A DNA stretch of 18,008 nucleotides from Clostridiales bacterium DTU092 (GCA_001513505.1 LFTM01000282.1:1-18008); one strand, 5' to 3'. Positions 1 through 7,320 are shown, numbered from the stretch's first letter. A program made the numbers and translations. The notes: a model not told the origin generated them from the sequence alone.

Positions 1-1068
1 CAGCAGGGCAACCTTCTTAAGTCCTTCACGACCCATAAGTGCGAGATAAACAGTTGCCGCCAACGCGTTCAAAGCCTGATTTGTACAGATATTGGAAGTC
101 GCCTTTTCTCTTCGTATATGCTGTTCCCTGGTCTGAATTGTCAGAACAAAAGCCCTTCTGCCGGATGTATCCGTTGTCTGTCCTACAACCCTTCCGGGCA
201 TTCTTCGCATCAGTTTCCGGCTTGTAGCCATAAATCCCAGATACGGACCGCCAAAGCTAAGCGGATTACCAAGGGATTGCCCCTCCCCCACTACAATATC
301 AGCTCCTGCATTCCCCGGAGGTTTAAGAACAGCAAGAGATACGGGGTTTACGCTGGTTATAAATAAAGCACCATGGGAATGGGATACCTCGGCAATTTCA
401 TCCAGCAACTCTACAATTCCAAAGAAATTAGGATTTTGCACTACCACAGCAGCTACCTCATCGGATATCATCTGCTTCAGCTCATCCACATCCAGCCTTC
501 CATCATCATATCCCACCTCACACAGCTGTATATCTCTGAACCTGCAATATGTATGAACCACTTTCCTGCTTTGAGGATGCACGGTTCTGGCCATTAACAC
601 CTTCTTCCTTCCCGTTGCCTGGCATGCCATAATAACCGCCTCGGCCAGTGCCGACGCTCCATCATACATAGATGCATTGGACACTTCCATGCCGGTCAGC
701 TCGCAGATCATGGCCTGATACTCAAAAATAGCCTGAAGGGTTCCCTGGCTGATTTCAGGTTGATAGGGAGTATACGCGGTATAAAATTCCTGCCGGGAAA
801 GGATGTGTCCTACCACACTGGGGATATATCGATCATAGGCTCCGGCTCCCAGAAAGCAGATGTAATCTTCCACCGTCTCATTTTTTTCGGCCAGCTCCCG
901 CATATGGCGTACAAGCTCCACTTCGGACAGAGGTTCAGGCAGATTAAGCCTGCCCGCTATCCGTACCTCATAGGGAATATCCTCAAACAGCTGATCTATA
1001 CTGTCAAGCCCCAGTTCATCAAGCATTTCCTTCCGGTCCTGGCCTGTATTAGGAACATACCGTCCCAT
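1..1068 (-). CDS. gcvPA: Glycine dehydrogenase (decarboxylating) subunit 1, partial
   Basis: N-terminal half of the split P-protein of the glycine cleavage system. With GcvPB it decarboxylates glycine through pyridoxal phosphate and passes the aminomethyl group to lipoyl-GcvH in the cytoplasm. I translated the minus strand from the ATG at 1066-1068. The frame stays open for 356 codons to the window edge, so roughly the last 90 residues of a family of about 445 are missing. The start MGRYVPNTGQDRKEML and the segments FLGAGAYDRYIPS, YTPYQPEISQGTLQAIFEYQ and GEGQSLGNPLSFGGPYLGF are typical of GcvPA. The start is supported by a GGAGGAGG sequence seven bases upstream, inside the end of gcvH. Only two bases separate it from the gcvH stop, so the two are in one operon. 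gcvPB presumably follows beyond the left edge. Confidence 0.96.
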   Translation of the reverse strand, partial: MGRYVPNTGQDRKEMLDELGLDSIDQLFEDIPYEVRIAGRLNLPEPLSEVELVRHMRELAEKNETVEDYICFLGAGAYDRYIPSVVGHILSRQEFYTAYTPYQPEISQGTLQAIFEYQAMICELTGMEVSNASMYDGASALAEAVIMACQATGRKKVLMARTVHPQSRKVVHTYCRFRDIQLCEVGYDDGRLDVDELKQMISDEVAAVVVQNPNFFGIVELLDEIAEVSHSHGALFITSVNPVSLAVLKPPGNAGADIVVGEGQSLGNPLSFGGPYLGFMATSRKLMRRMPGRVVGQTTDTSGRRAFVLTIQTREQHIRREKATSNICTNQALNALAATVYLALMGREGLKKVALL

Positions 1069-1070
1069 TT

Positions 1071-1454
1071 TTAAGCCTCCTCCTTGCAGAACCTTTCATA
1101 TTCCTCAGCATCCATAAGGAAGTCAAGTTCACTTGCGTCATTGATTTCAACTACAATGATCCAGTTCTGATAAGGATCCTCATTGATAAGCTCGGGAGAA
1201 CCCTCAAGCTCGGTATTTACTTCAATGATAGTACCTGAAACCGGTGAATATATATCGGCTGCGGCCTTCACTGACTCCACAACAGCAGCTGCATCCCCGG
1301 CATTGACAACCTCACCCGGTTCGGGCAGATCCACAAACACAACATCTCCCAGTGAATCCTGGGCATAATCTGTGATTCCGATTATCGCTTTATTTCCGTC
1401 TACTTTCACCCATTCATGATCTTTTGAGTATTTTAATCCTTCTATAACCTTCAT
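1071..1454 (-). CDS. gcvH: Glycine cleavage system H protein
   Basis: Lipoyl carrier protein of the glycine cleavage system; it shuttles the aminomethyl group from the P-protein to the T-protein. The 127 residues match the usual length. The lipoylation region VVESVKAAADIYSPVSG is intact, with Lys63 as the lipoyl acceptor. The N-terminal KYSKDHEWV and GITDYAQDSLGDVVFVDLPEPG blocks are canonical. The ribosome site GGGGAGG lies 11 bases before the ATG, slightly long. It sits between gcvT (122 bases upstream) and gcvPA (two bases downstream). The gcvT-gcvH gap is AT-rich. It holds an all-A/T stem apart from its loop (1508-1527), and I found no convincing promoter there, so cotranscription with gcvT is the simplest reading. 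Confidence 0.98.
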   Translation of the reverse strand: MKVIEGLKYSKDHEWVKVDGNKAIIGITDYAQDSLGDVVFVDLPEPGEVVNAGDAAAVVESVKAAADIYSPVSGTIIEVNTELEGSPELINEDPYQNWIIVVEINDASELDFLMDAEEYERFCKEEA

Positions 1455-1576
1455 AATATAACATACCTCCCCTTTTATATTAAACTTATGTACTATAGAT
1501 ATACCGTCTTAAAAAGCATTTTTTAAGTTTAGATTTTTCATCCATAATCCTTATTTTTCAATGATGCAGAGTAAGC

Positions 1577-2671
1577 TCATTTTTTGTATCGTTTGACATA
1601 GAAAGGCGTTTTAACTACCTTCGCTTTTAATGATTTGTTTCTTATAACTATATCTACCCTTGTGTCCTCTTCAGCAAACCTGCTTTCCAATAATGCAAGT
1701 GCCAGATTCTTTTTTAAAGTCGGTGAAAAACTGCCGGAGGTAACCTGTCCTATAATTTTATCATCCGCTTTGACCTGGCAGCCATGTCTGGGTATCCCCC
1801 GATCCACCATTTCCAGCCCTACCAGTTTTCGTGAAACACCGTCCCTGCTTTGTTTAAGGAGAGCATCCCGTCCTATAAAATCACCTTTGTCCAGCTTGAC
1901 AAACCTGTCAAGCCCGGCCTCCAACGGTGAGATCTCTTCAGACAGCTCGTGTCCATAAAGAGGCAGAGCAGCTTCAAACCTCAGGGTATCCCTGGCGCCT
2001 AACCCCGCCGGAACAAGGTTGTACTCTTGCCCGGCCTCCACAATACTGTCCCATAAACGCGATACATTTTGAGATGATACATAAATTTCAAAACCATCCT
2101 CTCCGGTATAGCCGGTACGGGATACTAATGCAGATATCCCTGCAATGTTAACCTCATCCATAAATCTGAAGAACCTAATCTGCTCTAATGGGATATCAGT
2201 AAGCTTTTGTAAGATGTCCTGCGCTCTGGGGCCTTGCAGTGCCAGCAGAGCATACTGCTCCGATGCATCTGTCACCGTAACATCGCCATCCCGGTGACTT
2301 TGCATCCATTCCAAATCTTTTTGCGTATTGGCAGCGTTGACTACAACCAGATATTTATCCATATTCAGTTTATAGATCATTATGTCATCTATGGTCCCTC
2401 CGTCCGGATAACACATTGGAGAATAAAGAATGCTGTTGTCCCGTAATTTTGATATATCATTGGTAATAAGTCTTTGTATAAACTCCCGGGCCGCTGTACC
2501 TTCCACCATGATTTGTCCCATATGAGATACATCAAACAAACCGGATTCAGTACGTACCGCTTCGTGCTCCTGTAAAATACCTGAATACTGAAGAGGCATC
2601 ATCCATCCGCCAAAATCTATCATTTTCGCATTCAGAGAGACGTGTTTGTTATAAAGCGGTGTCTTTTTCAA
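1577..2671 (-). CDS. gcvT: Aminomethyltransferase (glycine cleavage T protein)
   Basis: Transfers the methylene group from aminomethyl-GcvH to tetrahydrofolate, releasing ammonia. With the start used here it is 364 residues, normal for GcvT. Recognisable blocks are LKKTPLYNKHVSLNAKMIDFGGW, seen here with a TTG start in place of the leading Leu, then GLFDVSHMGQI, LITNDISKL, LALQGPRAQDIL, SRTGYTGEDGFEIY and GARDTLRFEAALPLYGHEL. An upstream in-frame ATG at 2704 exists, but it lies before the ribosome site. The sequence GGAAGGAGGG is followed after eight bases by TTG at 2669-2671, giving MKKTPLYNKHV, which fits the family N-terminus. It is the first gene of the gcvT-gcvH-gcvPA operon and is preceded by a long structured leader with a strong predicted promoter. 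Confidence 0.97.
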   Translation of the reverse strand: MKKTPLYNKHVSLNAKMIDFGGWMMPLQYSGILQEHEAVRTESGLFDVSHMGQIMVEGTAAREFIQRLITNDISKLRDNSILYSPMCYPDGGTIDDIMIYKLNMDKYLVVVNAANTQKDLEWMQSHRDGDVTVTDASEQYALLALQGPRAQDILQKLTDIPLEQIRFFRFMDEVNIAGISALVSRTGYTGEDGFEIYVSSQNVSRLWDSIVEAGQEYNLVPAGLGARDTLRFEAALPLYGHELSEEISPLEAGLDRFVKLDKGDFIGRDALLKQSRDGVSRKLVGLEMVDRGIPRHGCQVKADDKIIGQVTSGSFSPTLKKNLALALLESRFAEEDTRVDIVIRNKSLKAKVVKTPFYVKRYKK

Positions 2672-2940
2672 CTGTTTTACCCTCCTTCCTTCTATATAAT
2701 ACAAATTTTTCCCGGTTGAGATTAATAGACATCAACATATATTATAAAACAACAGAGGAAAATGACATACATCACTGCCATTTCCTCTGTTTTTAATCTA
2801 ATAGATTCTACCCTCAAAAGGTATTATACCTTCAACCATTCCATTCTATCCCTGTTATTGTGTGCTTGCACACAAAGATTATCGTATTATAGCTGCCCGC
2901 ATTTTTATCCAACCAGCCTACCATGCGAACAACCTTCCAT
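2672..2940 (-). promoter_or_regulatory. Long structured 5' leader of gcvT, class unknown
   Basis: Non-coding stretch of about 270 bases between the predicted promoter at 2946-2974 and the gcvT start. In transcription order it can form a stem from 2923-2929 with 2896-2902 (seven pairs, two of them G-U), a hairpin at 2875-2858 (TTGTGTG arms), small palindromes at 2832-2818 and 2807-2795, and then the terminator-like hairpin 2791-2751. I looked for glycine, THF, cobalamin and T-box core motifs and found none. It could be an uncharacterised cis-regulatory RNA, a small RNA ending at the hairpin, or unremarkable spacer. No protein-coding frame here looks real. Confidence 0.4.
2751..2791 (-). terminator. 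Terminator-like hairpin in the gcvT leader
   Basis: The arms 2751-2764 (AACAGAGGAAAATG) and 2779-2791 (CATTTCCTCTGTT) pair with one bulged base around a 14-base loop. On the minus strand the stem is followed by a U-rich stretch (TTGTTTTA); on the plus strand by TTTTT. It lies downstream of the 3021-4667 gene and upstream of gcvT. It may therefore end the upstream operon, act as an attenuator in the gcvT leader, or both. Confidence 0.7.
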
Positions 2941-2945
2941 GTTTT

Positions 2946-2974
2946 ATTATACCAGCTGTTTATACCCCGTGCAA
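2946..2974 (-). promoter_or_regulatory. Predicted sigma-A promoter for the gcvT operon
   Basis: On the minus strand TTGCAC (2969-2974) is separated by exactly 17 bases from a perfect TATAAT (2946-2951), which also carries the extended -10 TG. Transcription would start near 2939, just after the end of the 3021-4667 gene, and run towards gcvT. Confidence 0.72.
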
Positions 2975-3020
2975 CCAAATTCAGTCTTACAGGTACATAA
3001 AGGATTCATACGGCAGCTTT

Positions 3021-4667
3021 TTATACAACCTTGCTTATACCTGTCCCATCCAGAATCCGGGCAAGACGCTCTTTTTCAGTAAGAACACGTTTTTCAACGG
3101 GGTCATAGGCATAAAGAGCACCGTTTACCGTACGGGTCACCAGCCTGCCGCAAGCTGCCGGATTTCCTTTCAGATGAGGAGCATCAAGAATTCCTATCTC
3201 AATAGCTTTAGCAATAGTATCAGCATCGGCCAATGGATCCTGTGCCCCGGGGCTCAAGCTCTTTATAGCATCCAGTATTGCCGCAGCATCATCAATAAGC
3301 TGTGCCTTCCTGCGCAGAACCCTGCTATCCTTTGTAATATCCACAACCCCCAGGAATGTATTCCGGATAACACCCCGGACTATCTTGCAGCTTTCTATAA
3401 TATCATCAGCAGTTGCTGCGTGGTGTGCCTCGCAGAAGCCTACCACATGGTAAATATGGGGTTTTATAGCCATAGCAAGATATGCTGAAGCTGCAAGCTG
3501 TCCCTTAGCCTGGGCCAGATCCCCCGGCAGGCTGCACAGACCGGCTCTTGCCTGGCGATATACATTAAAATTCTCATCCTGAAGCGATTCTATCAGCTCA
3601 ATTTTGGCCAGCATTTTTGCCAGATCCATCTCGGGAGCTATATCCGGGGGTACGTTAAACATGTATTGAGCAATGTAGTCCCTTACCCCCATCTTCTTGG
3701 CATTATAGGCTGCCAGGAATGCTGCCGCAACACCTACGGCATCATGAGCATCCCGCAGACTCCAGTGGTGTGCTTCGTTAACTTCTACTGGGATTCCCCG
3801 TTGACCGTGCCACCTCATTACCACCTGGTTTTCCTTTATAGAGTCCCTTACAGCCCTTGGTCCTCTCCGATCCAGAGCATTGTACCAGCATAGCGGCACT
3901 GCACACCAGGCATTGTTAATGGTATCCTGAAGCAGCCGGGCAAAATCAATAAGATGATTGGTACCGCTATAGCACCTCAGCAGCGGATAATTGCCTCTTT
4001 GAGCGGCGTCGTACAATGCTCTGAAATCCTCCTCGGTGCGCAGGGGAACACCTCCGGCACCATCAAGTCTTGCATCCATTTTATGCTGCTCAAAAAAGTG
4101 TTCCTGAGCATTTTGATCCGGAGCAACGGAAATAACATCTAATACTTTGCTTTCAGCAACCCTCCTGACTGCTTCGAGCGTTGCTTCCAGAGAAGGCAGG
4201 CCAAGGTGGTGTCTTAAGATTGGATAAGGATATTTTGATTTTATCCGTGAAATCACATCTCTCGGATAATCTTCGGCTTTTAACAATACCTTCCCTCTTA
4301 AAAACCCCAGTATTTCATCAACATCCTCATGCCCGTCAAATACTTTGAAAAAAACTCCACTTTCCTGTGCTACCATAGCGGTAGGCTGGGTACCGCCAAA
4401 AAGCCATCTGATTCCTTCCAAACCTGCATGATGGATTTTCTCCTTCAACTCTTTCAGCAGCTCTCTGAGTGGCTCCGGTGTCAGTCTATAGCTGACACCT
4501 ACATAATCGGGTTTTTCAGCCTTTACAGCCTCTATCAGACTGTCTATGTCCACAGCTGCCCCCAGAAATTTTGTTTCATATCCTTCCTTCTCTGCCAATG
4601 ATAAAAAATTCATGGTTCCGGCTACATGTACACAACTTCCAATAGTTGCTGCTATTATCTTTTTCAT
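3021..4667 (-). CDS. Cobalamin-binding-like domain fused to a glutamate-mutase-E-like protein
   Basis: A 548-residue cytoplasmic protein. Residues 1-125 look like the Rossmann-type B12-binding fold of glutamate mutase S: CVHVAG at 12-17 occupies the place of DxHxxG, followed by FLGAAVDIDSLIEAVKAEKPDYVGVS and a Gly-Gly turn near 91. Residues about 150-548 resemble the TIM barrel of methylaspartate mutase epsilon: WHGQRGIPVEVNEAHHW, then DAVGVAAAFLAAYNAKKMGV, and a C-terminus IAKAIEIGILDAPHLKGNPA like the IGTVKAFETGVMDIPFGPSK region of MutE, as I remember it. In classical glutamate mutase these are two polypeptides; here they are one. His14 and Gly17 of the motif are kept, but Asp is Cys12. A carbon-skeleton mutase is the likeliest role, but substrate and even B12 dependence are unproven. 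It overlaps the upstream dehydrogenase by four bases (ATGA), implying coupled translation. Confidence 0.75.
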   Translation of the reverse strand: MKKIIAATIGSCVHVAGTMNFLSLAEKEGYETKFLGAAVDIDSLIEAVKAEKPDYVGVSYRLTPEPLRELLKELKEKIHHAGLEGIRWLFGGTQPTAMVAQESGVFFKVFDGHEDVDEILGFLRGKVLLKAEDYPRDVISRIKSKYPYPILRHHLGLPSLEATLEAVRRVAESKVLDVISVAPDQNAQEHFFEQHKMDARLDGAGGVPLRTEEDFRALYDAAQRGNYPLLRCYSGTNHLIDFARLLQDTINNAWCAVPLCWYNALDRRGPRAVRDSIKENQVVMRWHGQRGIPVEVNEAHHWSLRDAHDAVGVAAAFLAAYNAKKMGVRDYIAQYMFNVPPDIAPEMDLAKMLAKIELIESLQDENFNVYRQARAGLCSLPGDLAQAKGQLAASAYLAMAIKPHIYHVVGFCEAHHAATADDIIESCKIVRGVIRNTFLGVVDITKDSRVLRRKAQLIDDAAAILDAIKSLSPGAQDPLADADTIAKAIEIGILDAPHLKGNPAACGRLVTRTVNGALYAYDPVEKRVLTEKERLARILDGTGISKVV

Positions 4668-5788
4668 CCTACCATCACCTCCATACGATCTGTTCGGGAA
4701 TCTTTCTTTATTCCGGTTCTCGCCAGCTGATGAATTTCCATAGGCGAGAGCCCTTTAACGCCCAGTTTTTCCACATTCCTTCCTTCAACCCAGAAATTAC
4801 GTCCTGTCATAAAATTGGCAAGCTGGATTATGGTATTCATTACAGGGGTTTCTATACCCATTTCAGCTGCGAGCGATGCTATCGGTACCAGGCTGTACGG
4901 AACATCCTCATAGATGTAACGGGTATCCAGCCCCTTTGGAGCCGTCAGGCCTTTATAGGCCGGGTTATTCTGGATAGCCTGGTATATTGAATCTCCTTTA
5001 GCACCGTAAGCCTCTTCCAGCCATTGTAAAGCTGAAACAGCTTTAACTCCCACGACCCTGGCAATTTTCATCCTCTCCTCATCAAGCTTTTCCAGCATGC
5101 GTCCTACCGAAGGGGTTATACCTTCAAGATAATAGTCGAAGGGCTGCCCTCTCTCAATATGACTGCTGTTTAAAAGGGTCGGAGCAGGATGAAATATGGC
5201 ACCGAAATTGTTCAGACTGGTTTCCATTACATCCTGAGCGGGTACAAATTGAGGATAAGCCCCGGATAAAAGCCTTATCACTTTGTGTGTATAGGTAGAA
5301 GGTATGGCAGCCAGCGCCACTTCCTTCTTTACACTGAAAATCCTGGCGCTTTGAGGTCCTGTTGCCCGGCATGCATAGATAAAGGTCTGAGCTTCAGCCA
5401 CTATAATCTCTTTATCACATCCGTATCTCCTTAAAGCTCCATACACCTCCAAAGCTCCTCCGGTGCGTCCCGGATTGAGCACTATGATTTGCCGGTTTTT
5501 TAGATATGGAGCCATCATCTTTGCCAGATGGTAATGCCCTGTTGCCGGTACCGTTACCATTATTATTTCCGTATCCTGTATTGCTTCTTTGATGTCATCG
5601 GTCACCATACTTAACATCCCCGTACCTTCTATCCAGCCGGTCAGCTCAATTCGCGGATCCCTCATAAGCGGTTCTATTCTTTCCTTTGTACGGTTATACA
5701 GGTTTACTTCAAACCCTTTTAACGCCAGAAAACCTGCCATGGCAATACCGCCATTTCCTGCACCTATAACCGCATAACGTACACTCAT
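4664..5788 (-). CDS. NAD(P)-dependent octopine/nopaline dehydrogenase family protein
   Basis: A 374-residue oxidoreductase. The N-terminal Rossmann domain has the nucleotide motif GAGNGG (residues 9-14), followed by the second strand ending in YNR. The C-terminal domain is of octopine-dehydrogenase type: His200 in NFGAIFHPAPTLLN, and Arg290 with Asp295 in RYIYEDVPYSLVPI. The Arg-to-Asp spacing of five matches Arg324/Asp329 of scallop octopine dehydrogenase, as I recall it. Family members reductively join an amino acid to a 2-oxo acid, or do the reverse; the substrate here is unknown. The start is ATG 5786-5788, with AGGAGGG eight bases upstream. A longer in-frame reading to 5881 is rejected because it runs through the terminator of the riboswitch. 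First gene of the riboswitch-controlled pair, overlapping the mutase-like gene. Confidence 0.88.
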   Translation of the reverse strand: MSVRYAVIGAGNGGIAMAGFLALKGFEVNLYNRTKERIEPLMRDPRIELTGWIEGTGMLSMVTDDIKEAIQDTEIIMVTVPATGHYHLAKMMAPYLKNRQIIVLNPGRTGGALEVYGALRRYGCDKEIIVAEAQTFIYACRATGPQSARIFSVKKEVALAAIPSTYTHKVIRLLSGAYPQFVPAQDVMETSLNNFGAIFHPAPTLLNSSHIERGQPFDYYLEGITPSVGRMLEKLDEERMKIARVVGVKAVSALQWLEEAYGAKGDSIYQAIQNNPAYKGLTAPKGLDTRYIYEDVPYSLVPIASLAAEMGIETPVMNTIIQLANFMTGRNFWVEGRNVEKLGVKGLSPMEIHQLARTGIKKDSRTDRMEVMVG

Positions 5789-5855
5789 ATCCAGATCCCT
5801 CCTCTTAATGCGCTTGTATGTATAAAATAATAAATTTCGTTTGTTCAGTTTCAGG

Positions 5856-5887
5856 CAAAATAAAAAGCTATGGAGATCCATAGCTTT
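5856..5887 (-). terminator. Intrinsic terminator, expression platform of the riboswitch
   Basis: Perfect inverted arms 5864-5873 and 5878-5887 (AAAGCTATGG / CCATAGCTTT) with a four-base loop. On the minus strand they are followed by a T-rich tract (TTTTTATTTTG counted from the stem). It lies between the c-di-AMP aptamer and the dehydrogenase start, as expected for a transcriptional attenuator. A possible antiterminator is a short ATAGC segment just after the aptamer, near 5920, which could pair with the GCTAT of the 5' arm. This alternative is short and uncertain. Confidence 0.9.
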
Positions 5888-5939
5888 ATCACACGCCTTG
5901 AGATAAAAGGCAAACTACCGCTATCAATCTCCTCTTGCC

Positions 5940-6080
5940 ACGCTTACGAGGTTAGCTGACGGGTTCGGGTCGAAGAGTGTAACCCTACCCCTTCGAATCA
6001 GGATACACACAGCATCTCTCTTCAAAGGGGATTCACCCCAATAATTGGTTCCCCCGCTTCTTCATTGAAGAATTCAGCGT
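5940..6080 (-). promoter_or_regulatory. c-di-AMP riboswitch aptamer (ydaO/yuaA leader)
   Basis: Read on the minus strand, the segment carries the hallmark ydaO blocks in order: ACGCT (6076-6080, P1 5' strand), GCGGGGGAACCAAT (6044-6057), TGGGGTGAATCCCCTT (6025-6040), GGTAGGGTT (5982-5990), TCGACCCGAACCCGTC (5958-5973), and AGCTAACCTCGTAAGCGT ending at 5940, whose AGCGT closes P1. These match the conserved core as I know it from Bacillus ydaO. The class binds cyclic di-AMP, and in the studied Bacillus subtilis case ligand binding turns the downstream gene off. The intrinsic terminator about 50 bases downstream fits that mode. It controls the dehydrogenase and mutase-like genes. Confidence 0.94.
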
Positions 6081-6108
6081 TCCAGATTGAAAGCACACAT
6101 TATTCAAT

Positions 6109-6141
6109 TTTATACAATTTCAATTCTTTTTAATTGGTCAA
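6109..6141 (-). promoter_or_regulatory. Possible promoter for the riboswitch operon
   Basis: On the minus strand TTGACC (6136-6141) and TATAAA (6109-6114) lie just upstream of the aptamer, but the 21-base spacing is longer than the usual 17. A promoter must lie in this AT-rich stretch if the riboswitch is transcribed alone; the exact boxes are uncertain. Confidence 0.3.
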
Positions 6142-6200
6142 AGCCAGTCACAAAGCATTTTGCGCATTTATTTTATCATAATTTTCCCTTTATTGCCAGA

Positions 6201-6228
6201 TAAAAAATAAAAAAAAATTTATATAAAT
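6201..6228 (-). terminator. Weak AT-only terminator after the J-like gene
   Basis: The palindrome ATTTATATAAAT (6217-6228) is followed on the minus strand by a long T-rich run. The stem has no G or C, so it would be weak. It sits just past the stop at 6245 and before the promoter region of the riboswitch operon. Confidence 0.35.
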
Positions 6229-6244
6229 AATGACAAACTTTGTA

Positions 6245-6847
6245 CTACTTATCCCTGCAGGTACATTTAAACAAAAAGTCATAACAGTGCAGCAAAGCCC
6301 GGCAATTATACAGATCAAAGGCAGAACTCTTAGGAAAGCCTGTAATATTATGAAATGGATAGTATGCCCTCATTATACGGGCCAATGTTTCGTTATATTC
6401 CCGGTTTTCCGGCGCCATATCAACAGCCTGTTGAATATGAGAACGTCCCTCAGAGTACCAGCCTCTTTTCCACAGTATTAATCCGGTCAGGTAATGCCAT
6501 TGAGCAGTTCCGGCTTTGACGCCTGCCAATATTGCTTCAGCCTGATCCAGCCTTCCAAGTTGAATCAGTCTCCGGACCTGCTGATATGCATTTGCTTCTC
6601 CGTCACCTGCCCGTTCCCCCGGCAGCTCATCTTCTAGCCCGGGGACATCATCTGCGTCCCTGCCGATCAATACTAAATAAGCCTGTTCTATCTCCTGAAG
6701 TTTTTGTTGTGCCACCTCTTGTAAAACAGTATCGGTATATTTGCCAGAACGGTATTTGTTTATCATTTCATTATAGGCTTTTTGAATCTCCTGGTAAGAT
6801 GCACCCCGATTAACTCCCAGCACCTTAAATGGATCTATTTTACTCAT
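6245..6847 (-). CDS. J-domain-like protein lacking the HPD motif
   Basis: A 200-residue protein. Residues 4-64 (DPFKVLGVNRGASYQEIQKA ... LQEIEQAYLVLIG) follow the J-domain helix pattern. The loop between helices II and III, where HPD should be, reads NKYRSGKYTD, so stimulation of DnaK ATPase in the usual way is unlikely. Residues about 90-150 (LIQLGRLDQAEAILAGV, YLTGLILWKRGWYSEGRSHIQQAVDMAPENREY) look like two TPR-type helical repeats. The C-terminus has spaced cysteines (YNC, LHC, KCTC), recalling clostridial J-domain proteins with cysteine-rich tails. I checked the tail for a frameshift and saw none. The start overlaps the thioesterase stop by four bases (ATGA). The role is unknown; a protein-interaction adaptor is plausible. 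Confidence 0.8.
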   Translation of the reverse strand: MSKIDPFKVLGVNRGASYQEIQKAYNEMINKYRSGKYTDTVLQEVAQQKLQEIEQAYLVLIGRDADDVPGLEDELPGERAGDGEANAYQQVRRLIQLGRLDQAEAILAGVKAGTAQWHYLTGLILWKRGWYSEGRSHIQQAVDMAPENREYNETLARIMRAYYPFHNITGFPKSSAFDLYNCRALLHCYDFLFKCTCRDK

Positions 6848-7320
6848 GCTTTTTTCTGCCTCTTTCGCTTGTATAACTGATACCTTTTCTCCCCTTCCTC
6901 AAAGGCCATCTTTTCCTGTTCGGTTTCCAGTATCAGCCTTGGCACCTCTACCGGGCGGCAATTCTCATCCAAAGCCACCATGGTAAAAAAAGCCTTCAAA
7001 GCAACAACCGGCGGCTGATCTGAGCTTAGATCCTCAACCTCTATCTGTACCAGCACTTCCATGGAGCTTCTGCCTACAAATACAAGCTGTCCTTTACATG
7101 TTACCAGCTGTCCTACGAATATGGGCTGGTAAAACTCCAGCTCATCAACCCGGGCGGTCACCACATTGGTTCTGCAGTGTTTCCGGGCTACAACATAGGC
7201 AGCATTGTCCATCATCTTTATAATCTCACCACCGTGAATATTTCCGGCCGGATTGGCCTGCTCCGGCAGTACGATCTGGGACATAATGGTTTGAGAATAT
7301 GCCACCGTTTTTGCCTCCAT
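6844..7320 (-). CDS. Hotdog-fold acyl-CoA thioesterase (YkhA/ACOT family)
   Basis: A 158-residue cytoplasmic enzyme expected to hydrolyse acyl-CoA to free acid and CoA. The hotdog signature is clear: PEQANPAGNIHGGEIIKMMD (residues about 19-38), then AAYVVARKHCRTNVVTARVDELEFYQPIFVGQLV. The segment AFFTMVALDENCRPVEVPRL near residue 110 is typical of the YkhA-like branch. The acyl chain specificity cannot be told from sequence. The ribosome site GGGGTGA lies close before ATG 7318-7320. It forms a two-gene unit with the J-like gene, which overlaps its stop by four bases. Confidence 0.93.
   Translation of the reverse strand: MEAKTVAYSQTIMSQIVLPEQANPAGNIHGGEIIKMMDNAAYVVARKHCRTNVVTARVDELEFYQPIFVGQLVTCKGQLVFVGRSSMEVLVQIEVEDLSSDQPPVVALKAFFTMVALDENCRPVEVPRLILETEQEKMAFEEGEKRYQLYKRKRQKKA

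Noticed and set aside
1508..1527. Perfect AT stem between gcvT and gcvH as a terminator
   Set aside because: Eight pairs with only the outermost being G-C and no proper T tract. It is too weak, and termination there would separate gcvH and gcvPA from the operon promoter.
2672..2704. Upstream ATG of gcvT at 2704
   Set aside because: The strong ribosome site lies inside this extension, and the TTG at 2671 gives the family-typical N-terminus.
2672..2940. Glycine riboswitch upstream of gcvT
   Set aside because: I looked for the conserved glycine aptamer cores on the minus strand and did not find them; only generic hairpins are present.
2862..3488. A 208-codon plus-strand open frame
   Set aside because: Mostly antisense to the mutase-like gene and its downstream leader. 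The translation is rich in Cys, Ser and Tyr without any recognisable motif, and there is no convincing ribosome site.
5789..5881. N-terminal extension of the dehydrogenase to an upstream ATG
   Set aside because: It would translate through the terminator hairpin of the riboswitch and precede the AGGAGGG site. The nucleotide-binding domain begins right after the 5788 start.
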